DNA from: Candidatus Omnitrophota bacterium
Lineage (GTDB): Bacteria; Omnitrophota; Gorgyraeia; Gygaellales; Profunditerraquicolaceae
Direction: 5' to 3'
Assembly: GCA_028687205.1 (NCBI GenBank)
Contig: JAQUAP010000012.1
Span: forward strand, 1 to 21,412
DNA length: 21,412 nt
In this document: piece by piece, positions 7,617 to 13,458 of the stretch
Layout: each line of letters begins with the position of its first letter
Numbering within the stretch: position 1 is the stretch's first letter
Position numbers and translations under genes: made by a program
Notes under the pieces: model-generated
Told to the model about the DNA's origin: nothing
The model's database searches: none
The model's input: the letters and a program-made list of their open reading frames with translations, nothing else

Positions 7617-7699
7617 GCCGAAGTGGCGAAATGGCATACGCGGCAGCCTCAAAAGCTGTTGGGCGCAAGCCCGTGTGGGTTCAACTCCCTCCTTCGGCA
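7617..7699 (+). tRNA. tRNA-Leu (anticodon CAA)
   Basis: An 83-nt class II tRNA with a long variable arm. The acceptor stem GCCGAAG pairs with CTTCGGC, the discriminator is A, and no CCA is encoded. The anticodon stem GCAGC/GCTGT holds loop CTCAAAA, giving anticodon CAA (reads UUG). The variable arm is TGGGCGCAAGCCCG. The T loop is TTCAACT; the T stem has one apparent T-T mismatch. A T-rich tract follows at 7700 and may terminate the transcript. It is the only plus-strand gene I can support in the window. Confidence 0.95.
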
Positions 7700-7703
7700 T
7701 TTT

Positions 7704-8345
7704 TTATTTTTGGGCCTGTTTAAGGTATGGCCTAATGGCGTGATTGACGCGCTGGGCGACGATCTTATAACCGTGGGCATTGGGGTGCATGAAGTCGCTC
7801 TTCATGCTCGGGTTGGTCAGGATGCCGTTTAATACTGCCGGAATAAAAATCGAGCCGGTTTCCCGGGCGAGTTTAGCCAGCCTGAGGCGGTATTCGCGCA
7901 TAAAGAAACCCGCGCTTACATCAACGATAGCAGCCATTGCCCCTGCGCCCTGGATCTGCCGGACCATTTCTTTTATATTGCTCATCGTTAAATCAATCGG
8001 CACCTTCTTGATGAAATCATTGCCGCTGAATTCCACTAAAACTAAATAAGGGTCTTTATCCAGGACATCGTTTTTCAGCCTCCCTAAGCCTTCAACTGAA
8101 GTATCTCCGTCTGCGCCGGCATTAATTACCGGCCTCGCCGTCATCCTGCTAAGCGCTGTGGGATAATCCTCGCCCGGGCTTACGCCGTAACCGAAAGTAA
8201 CGCTGTCTCCAAAACAAATAATGTTCCGGCCGCCGGAATTCCTATTTGTAATTTCTTTTTTTACATTCTTCGCTATTAAGAAAGTGCCCAGGCCCGCGAT
8301 GATAAAAATACCTAAAATTATGATATTTTTTTTATTGTTTAGCAT
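7704..8345 (-). CDS. SGNH/GDSL-family hydrolase, membrane-anchored
   Basis: Lipase/acylhydrolase or deacylase of the SGNH superfamily; the substrate is unknown. An N-terminal membrane segment (about residues 7-25) anchors the catalytic domain outside the cytoplasm. Block I is FGDSVTFGYG with nucleophile S48. Block II is around NAGADGDT (residues 75-82). Block III is SGND at 107-110. Block V is DFMHPNAHGY with D184 and H187. Length (213 aa) and layout resemble TesA/arylesterase-like enzymes. Its start overlaps the 3' end of rlmN by 14 bases, so it is probably translated from the rlmN message. It converges with tRNA-Leu, ending 4 bases beyond it. Confidence 0.85.
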   Translation of the reverse strand: MLNNKKNIIILGIFIIAGLGTFLIAKNVKKEITNRNSGGRNIICFGDSVTFGYGVSPGEDYPTALSRMTARPVINAGADGDTSVEGLGRLKNDVLDKDPYLVLVEFSGNDFIKKVPIDLTMSNIKEMVRQIQGAGAMAAIVDVSAGFFMREYRLRLAKLARETGSIFIPAVLNGILTNPSMKSDFMHPNAHGYKIVAQRVNHAIRPYLKQAQK

Positions 8346-9363
8346 AGCTTAACCTCAATTGCCCGCAGGCAGCGTTAATATCCTCTCCGCGCTCTCTACG
8401 CAAAGTAGTATTTACTCCGTGCTTAACAAGGCAGCCCTTAAACAATAGTATATCACTTCTAGGCGGCGGCTCAACCTTAAGCTCGCTTATAGAATTAGAG
8501 GGGATGAGGTTCACCTTAGCCAACTTCCACCCGCTTAACAACCGGCTTAAATCCCGGGCGTTTTCTAAACTAGAATTTACGCCCTTAATCAAAATATATT
8601 CAAAAGTTACCTGGCGATTGGTCCTTGCGCTGTAATCCTTGCAGGTTTTAATCAAGTCTTTTAGCGGATATTTTTTATTGACCGGCATAAGTTTAGACCT
8701 TAAAGCGTCATCGGCCGCATGCAGGGAGACGGATAGCTCTACCTGCAGGCCTTCGCCTGAGAGCCTCTGGATGCCCGGGATTACGCCGCTGGTGGAAAGA
8801 GTAATCCTGCGCGCCCCGATATTAAACCCAAGCGGAGAATTGATAATTTTCACAGCCGCTAATACCTGCGCATAATTATCCAGCGGTTCGCCTGTGCCCA
8901 TGAAAACTAGATGCGTAAGCGCGCGCGGCAGGGACTCTTTTTTTAAATATAAGACTTCATCTATTATTTCTGAACAGGTCAGATTGCGCTTAAACCCGCT
9001 CAGCCCGCTGGCGCAAAAACTACAGGCCCATTTACAGCCTACCTGTGCGGAGACACAGCCGGTAACCCTTTCTTTGACAGGGATAATCACCGCCTCAATA
9101 AGGTTGGCGTCTTTTAATGCCAAGAGTAATTTCCGGGTTCCGTCGCTGGATTCCAGCCGCTTGATTATCCTTAAGCCGTTGATGTAAAAATTTTCTTTTA
9201 ATTTTACCCTTACTCCTGCGGGCAAATCGCTCATTTGGCCAAAGTCCAGGGCTGCTTTTTTATAAATCCAGGAAAATATCTGCCGGGCATGGTACGCCTG
9301 GGCACCAAAAGATTTAAGTTTTTCTTCCAGTCCCTTAAGGGTTAATTCTTTGATATCTTTCAT
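8332..9363 (-). CDS. rlmN: Dual-specificity 23S rRNA/tRNA adenine C2-methyltransferase
   Basis: Radical-SAM enzyme that methylates C2 of A2503 in 23S rRNA and A37 of some tRNAs. The 343-aa product has the CX3CX2C iron-sulfur motif at C110/C114/C117 (GCKWACSFCASG), a conserved GTGEPLDNY segment and the RITLSTSGVIPGI strand. Near the C-terminus, NAACGQL (C333) supplies the second catalytic cysteine used in the ping-pong mechanism. The N-terminal helical domain (about 1-90) matches the family, including the YHARQIFSWIYKK segment. No clear Shine-Dalgarno sequence is seen. A 7-bp hairpin (arms 9373-9379 and 9386-9392) lies 10 bases upstream of the ATG; its role is unclear. Confidence 0.96.
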   Translation of the reverse strand: MKDIKELTLKGLEEKLKSFGAQAYHARQIFSWIYKKAALDFGQMSDLPAGVRVKLKENFYINGLRIIKRLESSDGTRKLLLALKDANLIEAVIIPVKERVTGCVSAQVGCKWACSFCASGLSGFKRNLTCSEIIDEVLYLKKESLPRALTHLVFMGTGEPLDNYAQVLAAVKIINSPLGFNIGARRITLSTSGVIPGIQRLSGEGLQVELSVSLHAADDALRSKLMPVNKKYPLKDLIKTCKDYSARTNRQVTFEYILIKGVNSSLENARDLSRLLSGWKLAKVNLIPSNSISELKVEPPPRSDILLFKGCLVKHGVNTTLRRERGEDINAACGQLRLSYAKQ

Positions 9364-9412
9364 AAGTATTGAAGCTATCTCTGCGGATAGCTGCTGGTAG
9401 ATGATGGAATTT

Positions 9413-9520
9413 TTATTTCTTTTCGGTCATTTTGCTTTTTATTATAACATAAACAAAAAAGAATACTACGGCGCATAAAAGCACATACACGGGCCAATCT
9501 TGCCATAAGTTACCAGTCAT
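9413..9520 (-). CDS. 35-aa single-pass membrane microprotein downstream of the antiporter
   Basis: Small reading frame supported by a strong AGGAGG at 9525-9530, 4 bases before its ATG. The product begins MTGNLWQDWPVYVLLCA and has one hydrophobic segment at about residues 11-27, followed by a short positively charged tail (KSK...TEKK). It starts 15 bases after the antiporter stop codon and on the same strand, so it likely belongs to the same transcript. Small membrane proteins of this shape often accompany transporters as accessory subunits. I do not recognise a named family. Confidence 0.6.
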   Translation of the reverse strand: MTGNLWQDWPVYVLLCAVVFFFVYVIIKSKMTEKK

Positions 9521-9535
9521 GCTTCCTCCTTTTTG

Positions 9536-10504
9536 CTAACCAAGCCGGATAGCTGTTACCAGATAAAAAAGATAAATAATGACGAATATAATGCCTGCCC
9601 ACCGGTCAATGACGCTGCGCTTACCTACAAATGCGCTGGCGAACAATAAAAGGCTAGCCACAATCGCAATCAAAATGGCGAAATTATCTTGAGGCCGCAA
9701 AGGCAAAGGCCTGATAACCGAACATATTCCTAATACCAAAAAGATATTTACAATATTGGAGCCAACTATATTACCGAGAGCCAGGTCTGAGTGTTTTTTA
9801 AAAGCTGCTATGACCGAAGCGGTTAATTCTGGAAGCGTACTGCCTATTGCGACTACGGTCAAACCTATTAATGTTTCCGATATGTGCATCTTCTTCGCGA
9901 TGAACACAGCAGCGGCGACAACCAGCCTGGATCCTATAAACAACGCGAATAACCCTATGATAATCCGGGTAGCCGATTTACCGGTATCCAATTCCTTGCC
10001 TTCCAATGTTTGTAGCTGCGGCCCCGATCTGCTGATGTTGACAAGATAATATAAATAAACCACAAAAAAACTTAACAGGATAAATCCGTCTATTCTGCTA
10101 AGCCGCGGATAACTAACGCCCTCAATCAGCTTATCGTTACCTAACAATAATACTGCTAATGCCGCAATGAGCGTAAAGGGAATTTCTTTCCAGACTATAC
10201 CATGCCGTATCTGCAAAGGAAAAATAACCGCAGCCACGCCGAGAACAAACAGGATGTTGACAACATTAGCGCCGATTATATTGCCGATAACTAAACCGGT
10301 ATTGCCTCTGACAGCAGCTGTAATATCAATAAACATCTCCGGCAGCGACGTTCCAAAAGCCACCACGGTCAGTCCGATAAAAAAATCAGATACCCCTAAG
10401 GACTTTGCCAAAGATGAACCGCCCTCAACCAGCCAATGAGCGCCCTTAACCAGAACGAAAAAACCAATAACGAATAAAATTCCCTGCCATGCCCAATCCG
10501 CCAT
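9536..10504 (-). CDS. CaCA-family Ca2+/Na+ (or K+-dependent) antiporter
   Basis: Inner-membrane cation/Ca2+ antiporter of the YrbG-like branch, exchanging calcium against sodium or protons. The 322-aa product consists of about ten membrane helices with two inverted alpha-repeats. The first has GTSLPEM at 51-57 and GNIIGANVVN at 74-83; the second has GSTLPEL and GNIVGSNIVN in the second half. The acidic residues of both GxxLPE motifs, which bind the ion, are present. It lies between two membrane microproteins, and the whole group sits behind a structured leader RNA that is duplicated in front of mscS. No strong Shine-Dalgarno sequence precedes the ATG, 13 bases after the microprotein stop. Confidence 0.92.
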   Translation of the reverse strand: MADWAWQGILFVIGFFVLVKGAHWLVEGGSSLAKSLGVSDFFIGLTVVAFGTSLPEMFIDITAAVRGNTGLVIGNIIGANVVNILFVLGVAAVIFPLQIRHGIVWKEIPFTLIAALAVLLLGNDKLIEGVSYPRLSRIDGFILLSFFVVYLYYLVNISRSGPQLQTLEGKELDTGKSATRIIIGLFALFIGSRLVVAAAVFIAKKMHISETLIGLTVVAIGSTLPELTASVIAAFKKHSDLALGNIVGSNIVNIFLVLGICSVIRPLPLRPQDNFAILIAIVASLLLFASAFVGKRSVIDRWAGIIFVIIYLFYLVTAIRLG

Positions 10505-10517
10505 TATTAAAGCTATC

Positions 10518-10655
10518 CTATTTTTTAATCCGTTTTAGTGTTTTAGACTCTTCTCCATCAATGCCCTGCCTGAATATACGGCTGTAACAAAATATAAGTA
10601 AGCTGATAATAAACCCCCAGGAAATAATCATAAAAATCCAACCGCTTAGCTTCAA
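10518..10655 (-). CDS. 45-aa membrane microprotein with TTG start, upstream of the antiporter
   Basis: Short reading frame starting with TTG at 10655. The ribosome site is near perfect: AAGGAGGTG at 10660-10668, a 9-base match to the anti-Shine-Dalgarno sequence, with good spacing. The product begins MKLSGWIFMIISWGFIISLL and has one membrane helix (about residues 5-28), then a charged cytoplasmic tail ending KTLKRIKK. It is the first gene after the leader RNA and its terminator, and is followed 13 bases later by the antiporter. Similar GWIFM..SWG-type small proteins are, to my recollection, found next to cation symporters, so an accessory subunit is plausible; this needs a search. Confidence 0.7.
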   Translation of the reverse strand: MKLSGWIFMIISWGFIISLLIFCYSRIFRQGIDGEESKTLKRIKK

Positions 10656-10668
10656 CGCACACCTCCTT

Positions 10669-10750
10669 TCCAATAAAAACGCCATCCTGCTTTAACGCAA
10701 GATGGCGGCCCGACCATCTAAATCCTCCGGAAGGCAAATGCCTCCGAACC
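10669..10750 (-). promoter_or_regulatory. Structured leader RNA, copy A (candidate riboswitch)
   Basis: Minus-strand 5' leader between the promoter and the 45-aa microprotein. In order it holds a 5' hairpin (10726-10748, loop AUUU), a short linker, GAUGG (10714-10718) able to pair with CCAUC (10701-10705) around a UCGGGCCG loop, and then an 11-bp terminator hairpin using the same CCAUC strand. The two pairings exclude each other. The 43 bases at 10676-10718 are identical to 16773-16815 in copy B, while the 5' hairpins differ in sequence but both fold. This is the layout of a terminator-type riboswitch. Ligand unknown; cation or osmotic signals fit the genes controlled. Confidence 0.7.
10672..10707 (-). 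terminator. Intrinsic terminator of leader copy A
   Basis: Hairpin CGCCATCTTGC / GCAGGATGGCG (11 bp, one G-U, 6-base loop) at 10680-10707, followed on the minus strand by TTTTTATT (10672-10679). It lies directly before the ribosome site of the 45-aa gene. It could also stop transcripts arriving from treT. Confidence 0.85.
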
Positions 10751-10753
10751 CTT

Positions 10754-10781
10754 ATATTAATAAATCAACACAGATGGACAA
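10754..10781 (-). promoter_or_regulatory. Candidate promoter of the antiporter unit
   Basis: Minus-strand TTGTCC at 10776-10781, a 16-base spacer and TAATAT at 10754-10759. The -35 box lies inside the last codons of treT. The predicted start falls just before the first leader hairpin, as in copy B. The match is moderate. Confidence 0.5.
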
Positions 10782-11979
10782 CGTCTTCCGGATGATAGAG
10801 CGAAAGGAACAATAACATATATTCTCTTAAATGGCGCGTAATCAGGAAATTATTCTTTATATGCTCCCTCCCGTTTTCTCCTAATTTCTTGGCGTAGGCG
10901 GGGCTACTTAAGAGTTGTTTTATAGCGAAACTTGTCCCTTCAATAGAATGGCAAAGTAGCCCTGAATATTTATGTTTTATCTGTAAAGGAATTCCGCCGA
11001 CATTTGAAGCGACAACAGGCTTTGCCTTCCAAAGGGCTTCGGCAACCGTTAGCCCGAACCCCTCCCGGATAGACTTCTGGATAACTACATCCGAAGCCCT
11101 TTGCAACGCGTTAACCTCTATATCATTTTGAGGCAATAGCAGAATATGGATATCGGGGTCATGCTTAGCTTTCTCTTTAACCTCCTCTAAGACTTTCGAG
11201 CCCTCCGGATCATCTTCGGCAGCACCGCCGGCTAAAATCAGCTGGCAGTCGGTATATTTTTTTACCCTCAGATACGCCTCAATTACGCCTACTGGGTCTT
11301 TCAAACGGTCAAAACGGGAGATTTGGGTGATGATGGGTTTATCTTTTTTGATACCGTATTTTTTTAAGACCGCATCTATCGTCTCTTGGGATAATTCCTT
11401 GTTTTTGTCGCTTAACGGGTCTATGGAAGGAGAGATCAAAAACTGCCTGATAGGTAATCTTTGGGAAAAAGCCGGAGCGGAAAATACCGCCGAGTCATAA
11501 TGCACGATAAAATCCATGAGAAATTTCCATACTCTTGCATTAGGATTAGAAACGTCAATATGGCAACGCCAAAGCCATTTGTTAGAGGCTTTCTTTTTTA
11601 CCAGGGCTACTGGCTGCGGGTCATGAATGAAAACTATGTCGCCGTAGATATCCACACCGTCTATATTCTGCTGGCTTGTTTCCATGAATATTTCAAAATC
11701 TCTTTGAATTATTTCTTCGGCCCTGCCATGCAAGGCGTTATGAAATTTTTTTGTCACTGCAAAGAATTGCTCTCCGCCCTTTATGACATCCCATTTCGTA
11801 TCTACGCCTAATTCCCTCAATAAGGGCACCATGCGGTTGAGTATTTCGGCGACTCCTCCTCCCACAGGTGTGGAATTTATATGCTGGATAACCTTACCTT
11901 TTAATCTCTCGCTAAGCAGCCTTAAGTCATCAATAACAGGCTGGCCTACCAGGGGGATATATTCCTTTATCTTTGCCAT
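10765..11979 (-). CDS. treT: TreT-like trehalose synthase (GT4 glycosyltransferase)
   Basis: Retaining GT4 glycosyltransferase resembling TreT, which makes trehalose in one step from nucleotide-diphosphate glucose and glucose. The 404-aa product has the TreT-like N-terminal signature HINSTPVGGGVAEILNRMVP (residues 33-52) followed by TKWDVIKGGEQFF and VTKKFHNALHG. Further GT-B features are FIHDPQPVAL (117-126), WRCHIDVSNP, SRFDRLKDP at 221-229 with donor-binding basic residues, and the E-X7-E motif at E306/E314 (EGFGLTVAE). It is the last gene of the mscS-otsA-otsB-DUF5752 unit, starting 1 base after the previous stop. The acceptor could differ from glucose; a related glucosyl-transfer reaction is possible. 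Confidence 0.8.
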   Translation of the reverse strand: MAKIKEYIPLVGQPVIDDLRLLSERLKGKVIQHINSTPVGGGVAEILNRMVPLLRELGVDTKWDVIKGGEQFFAVTKKFHNALHGRAEEIIQRDFEIFMETSQQNIDGVDIYGDIVFIHDPQPVALVKKKASNKWLWRCHIDVSNPNARVWKFLMDFIVHYDSAVFSAPAFSQRLPIRQFLISPSIDPLSDKNKELSQETIDAVLKKYGIKKDKPIITQISRFDRLKDPVGVIEAYLRVKKYTDCQLILAGGAAEDDPEGSKVLEEVKEKAKHDPDIHILLLPQNDIEVNALQRASDVVIQKSIREGFGLTVAEALWKAKPVVASNVGGIPLQIKHKYSGLLCHSIEGTSFAIKQLLSSPAYAKKLGENGREHIKNNFLITRHLREYMLLFLSLYHPEDVVHLC

Positions 11980-11980
11980 T

Positions 11981-12652
11981 TTATTGCGCTATCTTTCTTT
12001 CGATTAGGCGGATAATCTTTTTTCTTAAATCTTCTAAGGTGCTTGTGTAGGGGTCAAAGCCTGCAATACTGTTGGCTAATTTCTTATCTCCCAGGGAATG
12101 CTCTATCCAAAGCGCAAAGTCGTTGGTCGGTTTTTCAAGCCTTAACCTGGCCTCAAAAATATGGAAATAAATCGAATCAAGGGTTACTTTCTTCAGGGCC
12201 TCCGCGAAACCCTTTAAATCATAAACAATATATCTTGTCGGTAGGATGAAACTTACTGATTTAATAAAATGGAATTCTTCTTTCGCGCGGGCAAATTTTA
12301 ATTTAGCCAGCGGGTTATCCCTCAGATACTCTTCAATAGTTGAAGCGATCTTTTCCCGTAAATCGCGGATAGTGGAGTATTGTATAGTATCAATACTGAC
12401 CAACCTCTCTCCGAGTTCATCTTCCCCGAGGATATCCGCGACCCAATAAGCAAAATCATTGGGAGGCTCGGGAGAAAGATATTGATGCTGCTGCAGGAAA
12501 CGATGCGTGTGGTGATAAATGCATGCGCCGGGGACTTCCTTAATCAGCGTCAGAAGCTGGCTTAAGGTAGTAGCGCGCAGTCCGGTTAGCTCCGATAAGT
12601 GCAATCTAGTGCAAAACTTGAATGGCTCTTTGGCGTTAATTACTTTTTGCAT
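11981..12652 (-). CDS. DUF5752-like protein with internal duplication
   Basis: Protein of unknown function that I place in the DUF5752 family from pattern memory (IYHHTHRFL, SPEPPNDFAYW). The 223-aa product is built from two copies of one unit, about residues 11-112 and 127-223. Matching landmarks are FKFCTRLHL / FHFIKSVSF, IYHHTH (45-50) / IYFHIF (161-166), NDFAYW (65-70) / NDFALW (177-182), LGEDEL / LGDKKL, and DLREKI / DLRKKI. The first copy keeps His-rich positions that the second has lost. No membrane segment or signal peptide. Its start overlaps the otsB end by 13 bases and treT follows immediately, so a role in trehalose or glucan metabolism is inferred from context only. Confidence 0.7.
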   Translation of the reverse strand: MQKVINAKEPFKFCTRLHLSELTGLRATTLSQLLTLIKEVPGACIYHHTHRFLQQHQYLSPEPPNDFAYWVADILGEDELGERLVSIDTIQYSTIRDLREKIASTIEEYLRDNPLAKLKFARAKEEFHFIKSVSFILPTRYIVYDLKGFAEALKKVTLDSIYFHIFEARLRLEKPTNDFALWIEHSLGDKKLANSIAGFDPYTSTLEDLRKKIIRLIERKIAQ

Positions 12653-13458
12653 TTCTGATTTTCGCTTTGTATTTCCAGGATGCCCCTTAGCAACTTTGTG
12701 ACCTCGCAGGTATCTTTTAAATAATATTTCGCCTTGGAAGATTGGGTCGGTCTGCCTACAAAAACAGTGATTCCTATGCGCCTTAGCGCCTTAAAGGCAT
12801 CTTCATCCGTAAGGTCGTCGCCGATATAAAGAGGCAAAATCTTGTTCCCATATTTGGCAAACTTTTGCCTCGCTAAAAGCCATAATATGACTTTACCCTT
12901 ATCCCATTCCAAAGGAGGCCTGACTTCCAATACTTTCTTGCCTTCCTTGGCCTTTATCCTGTCTCCTAATAGATAACGTATCACCGTCTCATGAAAAATT
13001 GTCTTAACGCGGAAAACTTGTTTATCATCAACTAAGCGGTAATGCAGGCTCAAGGAAATGCTTTTGTCCTCGAGGATTACGCCTTTAACCAGACGAAGTT
13101 TTCTGGCTAAAGTATTTTTTATCGTCTTCAGGGCGATCTTGTACCCCCGGGAAATCAAGGGCGAGAACTTTACCTTGGGCCCCTCTATCTCCAACCCGTG
13201 GTTACCCGAATAAATAATATTATTTAAACCCAACTTGTTCTTAATATTCCCGAGGGACCTGCCGCTTATAATGGCTATCCTTATATGCTTTCTCTTCGCT
13301 AACTTATTAAGCAGCTTCTTTGTTTCTTGCGGGATAACCGCTTTTGCGGGAGTTTCTGCGATAGGCGCCAGCGTGCCGTCAAAATCTAAAAAAAGGAATA
13401 AATACCTGCCTTGTATTCTGCCTTTAAGCGCATCCCATTCATTGAATAAATACCTCAT
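12640..13458 (-). CDS. otsB: Trehalose-6-phosphate phosphatase
   Basis: HAD-superfamily phosphatase that converts trehalose 6-phosphate to trehalose. The 272-aa product shows HAD motif I DFDGT with D25 and D27 (FLFLDFDGTLAPIAETP), motif II ISGRS near 64-68, the OtsB-typical SGNHGLEIEG segment, and motif III/IV GDDLTDED at 213-220. Length matches OtsB. The ATG overlaps the otsA stop by 4 bases (ATGA), and the gene overlaps the next one by 13 bases. The coupling to OtsA argues that the phosphorylated product is trehalose 6-phosphate rather than glucosylglycerol phosphate. Confidence 0.93.
   Translation of the reverse strand: MRYLFNEWDALKGRIQGRYLFLFLDFDGTLAPIAETPAKAVIPQETKKLLNKLAKRKHIRIAIISGRSLGNIKNKLGLNNIIYSGNHGLEIEGPKVKFSPLISRGYKIALKTIKNTLARKLRLVKGVILEDKSISLSLHYRLVDDKQVFRVKTIFHETVIRYLLGDRIKAKEGKKVLEVRPPLEWDKGKVILWLLARQKFAKYGNKILPLYIGDDLTDEDAFKALRRIGITVFVGRPTQSSKAKYYLKDTCEVTKLLRGILEIQSENQKCKK

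Noticed and set aside
7384..7668. Minus-strand open frame of 94 codons spanning the tRNA-Ala gene and both tRNA promoters
   Set aside because: It covers a well-folded tRNA, a terminator and promoter boxes, has no family resemblance and no ribosome site.
9373..9392. 7-bp hairpin before rlmN as a terminator
   Set aside because: No T-run follows it on either strand, so I left it as an unexplained hairpin noted with rlmN.
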